A DNA stretch of 50,218 bases from an uncultured Bacteroidota bacterium (GCA_900542475.1 UQNO01000013.1:1-50218); one strand, 5' to 3'. Positions 28,043 through 37,122 are shown, counted from the stretch's first letter. Numbers and translations: made by a program. The notes: generated by a model from the letters alone, not told the origin.

Positions 28043-28174
28043 ATTTAATTTTTTTAAGTTTCTCCCCAAAACACACTAATCATGTCGAAAGAAGTAAAGA
28101 CATGAACCTGCTAACACATTCACTCTTGGTGAACAAATCCCTTTTCTCCACAAAAACATTGGAATAAAGGACAC

Positions 28175-28203
28175 TCATTCCGCTCCGCCTCAATCGAAAT
28201 GAC
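28175..28203. repeat. Half copy of the dispersed palindromic repeat
   Basis: CATTCCGCTCCGCCTCAATC followed by GAAATGAC, one arm only, in the gap upstream of gcvT and before the divergent gene at 28273. Confidence 0.6.
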
Positions 28204-28272
28204 AAATGAAAATTGTTTCAAACCGCAAAATTACAAAAAAAAATGTTATTTTTGCATTAAATTTCAATAAAG

Positions 28273-29547
28273 ATGAAAAACTTTAAAAAATATATATTCG
28301 TGTTGATAATCATGATGTTGGCGATGCCAAGAGTTTTTTCGGCTTACATCTTGATTCCTATGGACGAGACGCAGACCAACCATCTGAAGGCGTATGGCGT
28401 GGCATATTGGATTCTCGAACGAGAGGTGGAGATTAGCTGGCTGCTTAATTACAAGGGCGGCAGCTATCTGATTCCTTATCATGAGATGTTTGAGCGCGAA
28501 TGTAAACTGCGCAATGTGTCGTATCAGGTCGTCGCTGACGTGCAGGCTGAAGGTGTCTTGGCGGAAATCGCCGACCCGAACGTGAATATGGACGAGATGA
28601 AACTTCAGAAAGTGCCTCGTCTCGCCGTATATGCACCTAAAAACATACTTCCATGGGACGACGCGGTCACTCTGGTGTTGAGTTATGCCGAAATTCCTTA
28701 CGATGTCATATATGATGATGAGGTTCTGGACGGAGTGTTGCCAACTTACGACTGGCTTCACATGCACCACGAAGATTTTACCGGTCAATATGGAAAGTTT
28801 TGGGCTCGTTACCGCAACTATCCGTGGTATCAGGAGGATGTGAGGCAGCAGGAAGCCACGGCGAAAAGGCACGGTTTTTCCAAAGTTTCACAGCTGAAAC
28901 TCGCTGTGGCGAAGAAAATACGCGATTTCGTGGCGGGCGGCGGCTACCTTTTTGCGATGTGCTCGGCCCCCGACAGTTTCGACATCGCACTCGCAGCCGA
29001 AGGTCTCGATATCTGCGACGTGATGTTCGACGGTGATGCCATTCGTCCAGGCGACCCTCAACGTCTTAACTACGACAACTGCTTCGCTTTCACTGACTTC
29101 ACCGTCTCGACAAACCCGCAGGAATACGAGGTTTCCAACATAGACGTGACACAGACCAGACCGAAATCGGTGAAAGAAGGCAATGATTTCTTTCTGTTGT
29201 TTGATTTTTCCGCAAAATGGGATCCGGTGCCGACTATGCTAACACAATGTCATGAAAAATTGATAAAAGGATTCATGGGGCAGACTACAGCCTTCGACAA
29301 ACGTTTTGTGAAACCTGCCGTGGTTGTCTTGGGCGACAACGCGGCTTTAGGAGAAGATAGATATATTCATGGCGACTATGGCAATGGTTTCTGGACTTTT
29401 CTCGGCGGTCACGACCCGGAAGACTACCAGCATCTTGTGGGCGACCCGCCTACAGAACTCGATATGCACCCCAACTCGCCGGGATACCGTCTGATATTAA
29501 ATAATGTGTTGTTTCCCGCCGCTAAAAAGAAGAAACAGAAGACCTGA
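28273..29547 (+). CDS. Secreted conserved protein, often labelled asparagine synthetase B in databases
   Basis: 424 aa with an N-terminal signal (MKNFKKYIFVLIIMMLAMPR, cleavage near VFSA). The start of the mature protein, AYILIPMDETQTNHLKAYG, matches a conserved Bacteroidetes family that I recall being labelled asparagine synthetase B. The label is doubtful: there is a signal peptide, and neither the Ntn glutaminase Cys2 nor the ATP-binding SGGxDS loop of AsnB is visible. The middle part (LSYAEIPYDVIYDDEVL, FVAGGGYLFAMCSAPDSFD) resembles a class I glutamine-amidotransferase-like or flavodoxin-like fold. The C-terminus has FWTFLGGHDPEDYQH and a lysine-rich tail. Function unknown; periplasmic or surface location expected. 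Confidence 0.75.
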   Translation: MKNFKKYIFVLIIMMLAMPRVFSAYILIPMDETQTNHLKAYGVAYWILEREVEISWLLNYKGGSYLIPYHEMFERECKLRNVSYQVVADVQAEGVLAEIADPNVNMDEMKLQKVPRLAVYAPKNILPWDDAVTLVLSYAEIPYDVIYDDEVLDGVLPTYDWLHMHHEDFTGQYGKFWARYRNYPWYQEDVRQQEATAKRHGFSKVSQLKLAVAKKIRDFVAGGGYLFAMCSAPDSFDIALAAEGLDICDVMFDGDAIRPGDPQRLNYDNCFAFTDFTVSTNPQEYEVSNIDVTQTRPKSVKEGNDFFLLFDFSAKWDPVPTMLTQCHEKLIKGFMGQTTAFDKRFVKPAVVVLGDNAALGEDRYIHGDYGNGFWTFLGGHDPEDYQHLVGDPPTELDMHPNSPGYRLILNNVLFPAAKKKKQKT

Positions 29548-29680
29548 CAAGACTTTAGACAATGATCGACTACAACTAAAGTATAACGTTTAAAATTCAA
29601 AGTCTGAAATTTAAAAATTTTATATGAAGATTTTGAAATTTTTACTATTTTTGCGTCCAAGAAATTAATAATGTAAAACT

Positions 29681-30391
29681 ATGGGAAGAGCATTTGAATA
29701 CCGCAAAGCGGCTAAAATGAAAAGATGGGGACACATGTCAAAAGTGTTTCCTAAACTTGGAAAACTTATCACTATCGCGGCAAAAGAAGGCGGTCCGGAT
29801 CCTGATATGAACCCGAAACTCCGTCAGGCTATCTTGAACGCCAAGGCGGAAAACATGCCAAAGGACAACATCGATGCAGCTATCAAACGCGCTACCGATA
29901 AGAACACCGCCGATATGGTTGAAATCGTTTACGAAGGCAAAGGCCCCCACGGTGTTCTCTGCGTCGTTGAATGTGCTACAGACAACACAACACGTACAGT
30001 TGCCAATGTCCGCTCTTATTTCAACAAAGCTGGCGGCGAACTGCTTAAGACCGGCCAACTTGAATATATGTTCACACGTAAGGCTGTGTTCCAAATTGAA
30101 ATTCCGGCAGGAATGAGCAAAGATGACCTCGAACTCGAACTTATAGACGCAGGTCTTGAAGAAATTGAAGAAACAGAAGACGGCACATTCGCATACAGCG
30201 ACTGGACATCATACGGCACTATGCACGAGGCCCTCGAAAATATGAAGATTAACATCGTAAAAGCTAATCTTCAGCGTTTCGCCAATACCCCTGTCGCATT
30301 CAACGACGAGCAAATGGAAAGCATCATGAACTTCCTCGACAGAGTCGAAGACGACGAGGACGTGCAGGCTGTTTATACAAATGTGGAATAA
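29681..30391 (+). CDS. yebC: YebC/PmpR-family (TACO1-like) protein
   Basis: 236 aa, standard for the family. N-terminal MGRAFEYRKAAKMKRWGHMS, then KEGGPDPDMNPKLRQAILNA and NMPKDNIDAAIKRA are diagnostic. Members were annotated as transcription regulators; later work on YebC and TACO1 points to a role in translation, easing ribosome stalling at proline runs. A -7 element TATTTTTGC lies at 29646-29654, 27 bp before the start. Confidence 0.94.
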   Translation: MGRAFEYRKAAKMKRWGHMSKVFPKLGKLITIAAKEGGPDPDMNPKLRQAILNAKAENMPKDNIDAAIKRATDKNTADMVEIVYEGKGPHGVLCVVECATDNTTRTVANVRSYFNKAGGELLKTGQLEYMFTRKAVFQIEIPAGMSKDDLELELIDAGLEEIEETEDGTFAYSDWTSYGTMHEALENMKINIVKANLQRFANTPVAFNDEQMESIMNFLDRVEDDEDVQAVYTNVE

Positions 30392-30598
30392 CTACCGGCT
30401 GTTCTCTTCATTAAACAATTTTACCGCAGCGGAGAATCGGCAGCCTATATTGACGGCATAATACTGATAATCCTGAAATCCCGACAATCCTCCAATATAG
30501 AGGAAATTGCCTTTTTTGAAGTTACGGCATGCCTGACAGCGAAGAATCATCGGGCAGTTGCCGTTGTGTATCCAACCCGAGTAGCCGCTGAAATCCAT
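30392..30598 (-). CDS. Small cysteine-containing protein, possibly a broken gene
   Basis: 68 aa from the ATG at 30598, ending right at the convergent yebC stop. The text reads like real protein (CPMILRCQACRNFKKGNFLY, then GGLSGFQDYQYYAVNIGCRF), with a CxxC pair and one more Cys. The frame continues 21 codons upstream of the ATG to a TAG, and a neighbouring frame upstream reads plausibly (YIEKASSLYRKHYPFKN). This suggests the gene once began nearer the ureohydrolase stop and lost its frame. Unknown family. Confidence 0.45.
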   Translation of the reverse strand: MDFSGYSGWIHNGNCPMILRCQACRNFKKGNFLYIGGLSGFQDYQYYAVNIGCRFSAAVKLFNEENSR

Positions 30599-30760
30599 CT
30601 CGTGCTGCCATTTGTTGGCGTTTAGACCAATGCGTATGCCATAAATTATGGCATCGTCCTAACACACACATAACACCGATGGAATCAACTTGATTCTTGA
30701 AAGGATAGTGTTTTCGATATAGAGACGAAGCCTTTTCAATATAGTTGTAAGATAATCGCC

Positions 30761-31786
30761 TTAAATGATTCCGCACAAGTGATACAGCACCCTCGCTCCG
30801 ACGTTGCCGTCCCATTCGTCGTCTCCGCTATGCGAGACCTCGCAGAGGTCGAAGCCGAGAACCTCTTTCCCTGACTCCTTGATTCTGTTGAGCAAATACA
30901 TCAGCTCTTCGTATTCCATGCCACCCGGCACCGGTGTTCCTGTATTTGGACAAAGTTTCGGGTCTAAACCGTCAATATCCACTGATATATACAGTTTCTC
31001 TGGCAGTGCGTCGATTATTTCGTCGCAAATTTGCTTCCAATTGGCGCCTTCATACATTTTGCGGCGGTTGTCGCGGTCGTAAAACACCTTGACGCGCCCG
31101 CTGGAGTCTTTTATCAACTGCTTCTCTTGATGGCAGTAGTCGCGGATGGCAACCTGCACTAATTTCTCAACTTTTTCAAGTTTCAAAACATTATAGAATA
31201 TCGATGCGTGTGAGTACTTGAAGCCCTCGAAGCTCTCGCGGAGGTCGCTGTGTGCGTCGATGTGCAAAATGCCATAGTGGATTCCTATATCATTGAGGTA
31301 TTGATGATAGGGCAGGGGGGTGCTGTGGTCGCCACCGAGCAGTCCTACCTTCTTGCCTCGTTTGTTCCAATATCCTATGCGCTCGCGCAGCCAGGCAAAC
31401 ATCTTCTCAAAGCCGTCTTCGATAGCCTTGTATTTCCCTTCGTATTTCCAAGGAAACTCGTCGGCTTCGCCGTTTTCGATGGCTTCAATTATCTCCTCGC
31501 TGACAGGTGCCAACTCGTCGTGAAGTCTCCGTAACTCCTCTGAAAACTCGTCCATCCAGATGCCGCGCTGCCACAAATCCGGATAATCGTGATGGCACAA
31601 ATCCACCTGCATCGAGCCGTCAAACACAGCGCTTGGCCCATCGACGGTGCCGCGGTTGTAGCTCGTTGTCAATTCCCATTCCACAGGGATGATTATTATC
31701 TCGGCATCATCAGCCGTGCAAGGCAGTCCGTAAATTCCCGAACCTAATGCCGCCGCCGCATTCGGATCAAAAGATTTTTCTGACAT
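30761..31786 (-). CDS. Ureohydrolase (agmatinase/arginase/formiminoglutamase family)
   Basis: 341 aa from MSEKSFDPNAAAALGSGIYG at 31786; nine more codons are open upstream but not family-like. The binuclear manganese motifs are intact: LLGGDHS, LHIDAHSDLR and ISVDIDGLDP, with ELTTSYNRGTVDGP near the N-terminus binding the guanidino side. The insert at about residues 75-125 (ENGEADEFPWKYEGK) makes it longer than typical SpeB, and I recall this form as a common Bacteroidetes agmatinase-like group. Substrate (agmatine, arginine or formiminoglutamate) is not decidable here. Confidence 0.88.
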   Translation of the reverse strand: MSEKSFDPNAAAALGSGIYGLPCTADDAEIIIIPVEWELTTSYNRGTVDGPSAVFDGSMQVDLCHHDYPDLWQRGIWMDEFSEELRRLHDELAPVSEEIIEAIENGEADEFPWKYEGKYKAIEDGFEKMFAWLRERIGYWNKRGKKVGLLGGDHSTPLPYHQYLNDIGIHYGILHIDAHSDLRESFEGFKYSHASIFYNVLKLEKVEKLVQVAIRDYCHQEKQLIKDSSGRVKVFYDRDNRRKMYEGANWKQICDEIIDALPEKLYISVDIDGLDPKLCPNTGTPVPGGMEYEELMYLLNRIKESGKEVLGFDLCEVSHSGDDEWDGNVGARVLYHLCGII

Positions 31787-31877
31787 AATGTTGAAATTTT
31801 GACAAAAATACAAAAAGTTTTAAAACAAGCCGTTTTTTGTAATAAAAATATGTGATTTTGCAACAAATAATTTTAAT

Positions 31878-32089
31878 ATGAAAGCGAAACCATTCATCAA
31901 ATGGGTTGGCGGAGGATCTATGCTCTTCTATATATTGCAGGCACATCCCAATATTAAGTCGGCTGTTATCAACGATATAAACGAGAATTTGACGACTTGG
32001 CTCAACAAAGATTAAAAGATTTTTGCGACAAGGCTGAACAAACCGGATATAAATTTATACATCATTATGTAATAAAAAGACGAACATAA
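31878..32089 (+). pseudogene. Remnant of a D12-class (DpnII/Dam-like) adenine methyltransferase
   Basis: The first 45 codons read MKAKPFIKWVGGGSMLFYIL and SAVINDINENLTTWLNKD, matching the N-terminus of D12 methylases (KPFxKWxGGK, then xxINDINxxL), ending in TAA at 32013. In another frame the text QQRLKDFCDKAEQTGYKFIH follows, which matches the C-terminal block of the same family. The catalytic DPPY region and most of the middle are gone, so this is an internal deletion with frameshift. The restriction-enzyme-like gene behind it is also damaged. A -33/-7-like pair (TTTTTTG, then TGATTTTGC) remains upstream. Confidence 0.8.
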
Positions 32090-32127
32090 TAAGTATAATG
32101 ATTTATTGAAAAGTAATTTCTAATAAT

Positions 32128-32847
32128 ATGAGTAGAATAAGTCAAGTAACCCAAGTTATTTAAGCGATGCGTAAAGAAGGCGGATATGCGACTTTGCGTA
32201 GGCTTAATGAAATTGTTGATTTTTCGACATGGGGAACAAAAACGCCTGAAGCTTCTGTTAGACGAATCGTACAGCAAACAAAAGGCATATTCAAAATACA
32301 ACCTGGTTTATGGGCTCTTGAGAAAATGCGTGATGAGGTTCTCGAAAAGTTTGAATTAAAAGTCGGTGATAAGAAAAGCGAAGAGGTGTTTTCTCATGGA
32401 TATTATCAAGGATTACTTGTTGAGATTGGTAAATATCGTAATAAAATCACGTATGTGCCAGTACAGGACAAGAATCGCAAATTTATGGGTCGGCCATTAA
32501 GTGAAATTGCAAATACAACAGATATCCCCAAATTTACTTATGAAAACTTATTGAAAAAAGCGAAAACAGTTGATGTTATCTGGTTTAATGAACGTAATAT
32601 GCCCTCTGACTTTTATGAAGTTGAGCATACAACAGACATGAAAAATTCACTTTCAAAATTCTACGAATTACAAGATTTTTATGCAGGTTTTTATATCGTT
32701 GCAGACCAACATCGTAAAGAAGAATTTGAAGACAAATTGCATGTTTCAATATTTCAATCAATAGAAAAAAGAGTTCGTTTTTTGGATTATCAAAGAGTGG
32801 TTGGAATGTTTGAAAACTTAAAACAAATTAATACGTTAAATTGGTAA
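32128..32847 (+). pseudogene. Putative type II restriction endonuclease with early nonsense codon
   Basis: The frame starts at ATG 32128 (MSRISQVTQVI), hits TAA at 32161 (codon 12), then runs open to 32847 from an in-frame ATG at 32167. The text across the stop is continuous with a winged-helix domain (AMRKEGGYATLRRLNEIVDF, then ASVRRIVQQTKG), so one codon has become a stop. The C-terminal part has a PD-(D/E)xK-like arrangement: VDVIWFNERN then DFYEVEHTTDM, with the ExE pair. It lies 38 bp behind the methyltransferase remnant, as a restriction gene should. Restart at 32167 could give a 226-aa product missing 12 residues; whether it is active is unknown. Confidence 0.72.
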
Positions 32848-32874
32848 GATTGTGAACGAGTACCTGTTTTACAC

Positions 32875-33216
32875 ATGAGAGGGTTGTACTTGTCTCCAAA
32901 AGAGAACAAAGAAGTTGAAAACTGCCGATTATTAGGAAGTGCTTGCGGAATAGATGTTTTAGATGTACGAAATCATTTGGAGAAAAGCTGTCCACGGATT
33001 AAAGATTGTGGATATAACATTGAAGAATCTGTATCAAAACAGGTTTTTACTGATGATATGAAACGAGATATTCGTACTGTGATAAAATATTTAATGGATA
33101 ACGAGTTCAAACAATATCAGGAATCGGACCAACAAAAAGAGTATATTTATCATTCTTCACAAAGATTAAAGGTTTCTGTAAATTACTTGCTTTCACTGTA
33201 TTTTTTTAAGCAATAG
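32875..33216 (+). CDS. Unknown protein, probably a fragment
   Basis: 113 aa, AT-rich. Text such as LYLSPKENKEVENCRLLGSA and DCGYNIEESVSKQVFTDDMK is protein-like, but the family is not recognised. Just upstream a GTG frame reads VNEYLFYT and stops; shifting frame joins it to the present ORF, suggesting a frameshifted longer gene. It sits between the damaged restriction gene and another fragment, so decay is likely. Confidence 0.4.
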   Translation: MRGLYLSPKENKEVENCRLLGSACGIDVLDVRNHLEKSCPRIKDCGYNIEESVSKQVFTDDMKRDIRTVIKYLMDNEFKQYQESDQQKEYIYHSSQRLKVSVNYLLSLYFFKQ

Positions 33217-33342
33217 CGGAATATCAGAGCCATATTTGCAATTCCAACAAACAATGGCTGTCGCTTTGTCGTGAAAAATTGACGGATAATGGAAGTGTTT
33301 GAATAATTGAAACATATCATAATATATCGCTGTCGCTAATTG

Positions 33343-33495
33343 TTTGACAGAGTTGGAATATCTGAATATGAAAGTTCTCGTCGTTCACTTCCTAAAGAAT
33401 TGCAGGATAAACTTCTTGCAATAGAAGAGATAGAAAGAGGATTGAACCAAACTCTGTTAATCTTGTCTAAAAACACAAAGAATAGCCCCGTCTAA
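33343..33495 (+). pseudogene. C-terminal gene fragment
   Basis: An open frame without start codon reads FDRVGISEYESSRRSLPKEL, DKLLAIEEIERGLNQTLL and ends NSPV-stop. The composition is clearly coding, but there is no N-terminus. The 33217-33342 stretch before it shows nothing recognisable. Part of the decayed island at 31.9-33.5 kb. Confidence 0.45.
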
Positions 33496-33510
33496 CAACA
33501 AGGCTATTCT
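33479..33510 (-). terminator. Terminator-like hairpin after the DUF1015 gene
   Basis: AGAATAGCC pairs with GGCTATTCT around a 14-nt loop; on the minus strand it is followed by TTGTGTTTTTAG. Next to it is a tandem duplication of CTAATGACTAACGT at about 33513-33547. Confidence 0.6.
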
Positions 33511-33554
33511 CTAATGACTAACGTTTAAGGTCTAATGACTAACGTCTAAAATCT

Positions 33555-34823
33555 CTATTCCAATGTGTGAATCACCAAGCCTGATCTGAGTTTCGGCTCG
33601 AACCATGTGGTCTTGGGAGGCATGATGTTGCCGGTGTCCGCAATGTCAATGATTTGTTTCATTGAAACTGGATACATTGCGAATGCCACTGCCATCTCGC
33701 CACTGTCAACACGGCGTTTCAACTCGCCGAGACCGCGGATGCCACCAACGAAGTCGATGCGCTTGTCTGTGCGCAAGTCTTTGATACCTAATACGTTATC
33801 CAAGACATTGTCGCTCAGGATTTTTACGTCGAGAACACCGATAGGGTCGTTGTCGTCGTATGTTCCAGCCTTGGCAGTCATCTTGAACCAATGTCCGTCT
33901 ATGTACATCGAGTGTTCATGCAACTTGGCTGGCTTGTAAATCTCTGTTCCCATGTCCTCAACAACGTAAGTCTTGCCGAGAGCATTGATGAACTCGTCTT
34001 TGCTCAAACCGTTTAAATCCTTCACAACGCGGTTGTAGTCGATGATTTTCAACTGGTTGTCCGGGAAAATAACTGTCATGAAGTAGTTGTACTCCTCTTT
34101 GCCTGTGTGGCGTGGGTTGTGCTCTTTCTTTTCTTGCCCAACTAACGCTGCTGCGGCGCTGCGGTGATGGCCGTCGGCGATGTACATTGCAGGGACTTTC
34201 TTGTCGAAGAGCTCAACTAACTTTTCGATAGTAGCCTTGTCGTCGATGACCCAGAAACGATGACCGAAACCATCTTCCTTGGCGATGAAGTCGTAAACCG
34301 GCTTCTCGTGGCGGACGATGTTGTTGACTATGGCGTCAATCTCGTTCACTGCTGGATATGCGAAGAACACCGGCTCCACGTTGGCGTTGGTGATGCGGAC
34401 GTGTTTCATGCGATCCTCTTCCTTGTCCTTGCGTGTCAACTCGTGCTTCTTGATGACTTTGTTGATGTAGTCTTCGCTCCATGCGCATGCCACTATGCCA
34501 TACTGCCAATGAGCGTCGGCGTCTTTTGGATTCATGCTTTGAGCGTAGATGTATAACTTCTCTTCGCTGTCCTGGACAAGCCATCTATAGTCTTTGAACA
34601 TGTTGAAGTTCTCGACAACTTTGATGTAAGTCTCAAGGTCGCTGTCTTTGTGACCTGCTGGAAGGTCGATCTCCGCCTTGGTAACGTGGAGAAGACTGTA
34701 TGGGTTGCCGGCGCATTCTTCACGTGCTTCCTCTGTGTTCAAAACGTCGTATGGTCTCGAGGCTAATTTCTCGACGATATCAACTGGCGGACGATATCCT
34801 TTGAAAGGTTTTATAACTGACAT
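33555..34823 (-). CDS. DUF1015 family protein in the serine-biosynthesis operon
   Basis: 422 aa, cytoplasmic. Opens MSVIKPFKGYRPPVDIVEKL, has SRPYDVLNTEEAR, and carries the conserved block PAMYIADGHHRSAAAALV. This is the DUF1015 (COG4198) family, whose biochemistry I do not know. The DGHHR block resembles the ParB/sulfiredoxin-fold active-site loop used by the free-serine kinase SerK. Since the gene closes a serC-serA-like operon, a role in serine or phosphoserine metabolism is a reasonable inference. It lies 63 bp behind the serA-like gene with a hairpin in the gap. Confidence 0.88.
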   Translation of the reverse strand: MSVIKPFKGYRPPVDIVEKLASRPYDVLNTEEAREECAGNPYSLLHVTKAEIDLPAGHKDSDLETYIKVVENFNMFKDYRWLVQDSEEKLYIYAQSMNPKDADAHWQYGIVACAWSEDYINKVIKKHELTRKDKEEDRMKHVRITNANVEPVFFAYPAVNEIDAIVNNIVRHEKPVYDFIAKEDGFGHRFWVIDDKATIEKLVELFDKKVPAMYIADGHHRSAAAALVGQEKKEHNPRHTGKEEYNYFMTVIFPDNQLKIIDYNRVVKDLNGLSKDEFINALGKTYVVEDMGTEIYKPAKLHEHSMYIDGHWFKMTAKAGTYDDNDPIGVLDVKILSDNVLDNVLGIKDLRTDKRIDFVGGIRGLGELKRRVDSGEMAVAFAMYPVSMKQIIDIADTGNIMPPKTTWFEPKLRSGLVIHTLE

Positions 34824-34840
34824 ATTTAAATTAATTTTGA

Positions 34841-34881
34841 GTTTTTAGAGTGGAGTTGATTCAACACCCCGCTCTAAAAAC
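34841..34881 (-). other. Hairpin between serA-like and DUF1015 genes
   Basis: GTTTTTAGAG (34841-34850) and CTCTAAAAAC (34872-34881) pair, with an inner GTTG/CAAC step. There is no following U-run, so it looks more like an attenuating, processing or stabilising hairpin than a full terminator. Confidence 0.5.
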
Positions 34882-34886
34882 TTTTA

Positions 34887-35804
34887 TTATTTGTTGACTT
34901 GGAATTTTGTGCAGCCGTCTTTGAAGAAGCCCACAATTTGGCGAGCTGCTGCAAGACCGGCGTTCATGTTGGCTTCAGCTGTTTCGGCGCCTTGTTTTTT
35001 AGGTGTCGCGAAGAAACGTGGAGCGAACTGCGCCAATGTCTCGGCGTTTGCCGGAGCGATGTCTGTCACATACTTGAAGTCTGTTCTCTCTGCGAGCATC
35101 TTCTCCATGTCGGCTTCGTTGATGACTTCTTTGCGAGCTGTGTTGACCAGGCAGCCACCCTTTGGCATCTTTGAAAGAAGAGCGTAGTTGATGCTGTTCT
35201 TTGTCTGCTCGTTTGCCGGAATGTGTAATGAGATGTAGTCGCAGTGTGCGTAGAGCTCCTCAAGTGTTGCGGGGACGTGAACGCCTTCTGCTTCCATCTT
35301 CTCGGTTGGCACGAATGGGTCGAATGCCCATACCTCCATGCCGAATGCCTTCGCTTTTTCAGCGACGAGACGACCGACGTTGCCGTAAGCCTGAATACCG
35401 ACTTTTTTGCCCTTCAATTCGCTGCCTGTGCCAGGTTTGAATGTGTTGCGTGCCATGTAAATCATCATGCCGATTGCTAATTCAGCAACTGCATTTGAGT
35501 TCTGACCAGGAGTGTTCATTGCCACTATGCCTCTTGCCGTGCAAGCAGCGAGGTCGAGGTTGTCGAAACCGGCGCCTGCGCGAACCACAATCTTGAGGCT
35601 CTTGGCGTGGTCGATGACTTCCTTGGTCACTTTGTCTGAACGCACAATGAGAGCGTCTGCGTCAGCGACTGCATCGTAAAACTGTTGAACGTCAGTGTAT
35701 TTTTCGAGTTTTGCAAAGTTGTAACCAGCTTCTTCGACGATTTTCTGGATTCCATTGACAGCCGCTGCTGAAAATGGCTTTTCTGTTGCTACTAATACTT
35801 TCAT
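34887..35804 (-). CDS. serA: D-3-phosphoglycerate dehydrogenase (short form)
   Basis: NAD-dependent first step of serine synthesis from 3-phosphoglycerate. 305 aa, lacking the C-terminal ACT regulatory domain, as in many Bacteroidetes. VVRAGAGFDNLD (substrate Arg region), MNTPGQNSNAVAELAIGMMI, a Rossmann loop GKKVGIQAYGNVGR, NTARKEVI and the Arg-Glu-His relay are recognisable. It sits between serC, 60 bp upstream, and the DUF1015 gene. It could act on other 2-hydroxyacids, but the context supports phosphoglycerate. Confidence 0.9.
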   Translation of the reverse strand: MKVLVATEKPFSAAAVNGIQKIVEEAGYNFAKLEKYTDVQQFYDAVADADALIVRSDKVTKEVIDHAKSLKIVVRAGAGFDNLDLAACTARGIVAMNTPGQNSNAVAELAIGMMIYMARNTFKPGTGSELKGKKVGIQAYGNVGRLVAEKAKAFGMEVWAFDPFVPTEKMEAEGVHVPATLEELYAHCDYISLHIPANEQTKNSINYALLSKMPKGGCLVNTARKEVINEADMEKMLAERTDFKYVTDIAPANAETLAQFAPRFFATPKKQGAETAEANMNAGLAAARQIVGFFKDGCTKFQVNK

Positions 35805-35864
35805 GATTATAATTTTTAAAAGGCCCTTGATGACTTTAAGAGCATTAAAGGCCTTGTTGTTATT

Positions 35865-36962
35865 TTACTTGTTGGCTTTTTCGAAATCTTGCATGCACTG
35901 TACCAATGCCTCGACAGACTCGATTGGGCAGGAGTTGTATATTGAGGCGCGGAAGCCGCCGACTGAACGGTGACCCTTGATGCCGACCATGCCGCGTTCT
36001 TTTGCGAATGCCATGAAAGCGTCCTGGAGGTCTTCACGACCCGGAGCCATCACCCAGCAATGGTTCATGACTGAACGTGAGTCTTTCTCCGCTGTGCCGA
36101 CAAACATGCTGTTGCGGTCGATCTCTTCGTAAAGGAGGTTTGATTTCTTTACCACGAGCTTGTTCATCTCCGCAACGCCGCCAATGGTGTTCTTCAACCA
36201 TGCCAATGTCTCGTGCATAACGAAGATAGGAAGTACCGGAGGTGTGTTGAACATGCTGATGTTCTTCGCCTCTTCGGTGGCGTGTGTCTTGTAGTCAACC
36301 ATTGTTGGAAGTGGGTTCATATAAGCGCGGTCGCCAATGTTGCCGAGGAGGTCTTTGCGGACAATGACGAATGTCACGCCGGCAGGACCGACGTTCTTCT
36401 GGGCGCCACCGTAGATGAGACCGTATTTCTTCACATCGACAGGACGGCTCATGATGTCCGATGACATATCGGCAACGAGTGTCACAGGACAATCCATGTC
36501 GGTGCGGATTTCTGTTCCGTAGATGGTGTTGTTTGTAGTGATGTGGAAATAGTCGGCATCTGTCGGAATGGTGTAGCCCTTCGGAATGTAAGTGTAGTTC
36601 TTGTCTTCTGATGAAGCGACGATGTCAACTTTACCGAACAATTTGGCTTCTTTTGCCGCCTTCTTTGCCCAAACACCTGTCTGAAGGTATGCCGCCTTTG
36701 TCTTTAAAAGGTTGGCAGGCACTGTGAAGAACTGTGTGCTCGCGCCACCGCCGAGGAAGAGAACTTCATATTCTGCAGGAATGTTGAGAAGGTCGCGCCA
36801 TAACTGGCGTGTTTCCTCCATGATACGCTCCCAACCCGGAGTGCGGTGTGAAATTTCCATCAAACCGATACCTGTGTTGTCAAAATTGCGAATTGCGTTG
36901 ATGGTTGATTCAACGGCTTCTTTTGGAAGGACGCATGGTCCCGCATTGAAATTGTGTTTCAT
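35865..36962 (-). CDS. serC: Phosphoserine aminotransferase
   Basis: PLP-dependent aminotransferase converting 3-phosphohydroxypyruvate to phosphoserine; 365 aa. NFNAGPCVLPKEAV, GIGLMEISHRTPGWERI, LFLGGGASTQF (PLP phosphate contact), VADMSSDI (ring-binding Asp) and IYGGAQKNVGPAGVTFV with the Schiff-base Lys are all visible, as is the ending GHRSVGGFRASIYN. First gene of the serC-serA-DUF1015 operon. A minus-strand -7 element TAACTTTGC lies at about 37026-37034. No serB is present in the window. Confidence 0.96.
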   Translation of the reverse strand: MKHNFNAGPCVLPKEAVESTINAIRNFDNTGIGLMEISHRTPGWERIMEETRQLWRDLLNIPAEYEVLFLGGGASTQFFTVPANLLKTKAAYLQTGVWAKKAAKEAKLFGKVDIVASSEDKNYTYIPKGYTIPTDADYFHITTNNTIYGTEIRTDMDCPVTLVADMSSDIMSRPVDVKKYGLIYGGAQKNVGPAGVTFVIVRKDLLGNIGDRAYMNPLPTMVDYKTHATEEAKNISMFNTPPVLPIFVMHETLAWLKNTIGGVAEMNKLVVKKSNLLYEEIDRNSMFVGTAEKDSRSVMNHCWVMAPGREDLQDAFMAFAKERGMVGIKGHRSVGGFRASIYNSCPIESVEALVQCMQDFEKANK

Positions 36963-37122
36963 TACGTTTATATTTTAAGTTGTTATCTTTAATAAATCTA
37001 AAATCTTTTTTATGCTTTTTATGCGTTGCAAAGTTAGTAAATAAAATGATATAAATCACAAAAGATGAAAATCTTTTTATGCCTTTATAAAAGATTTGTA
37101 ATCAATGATTTGGCAACGCCGA

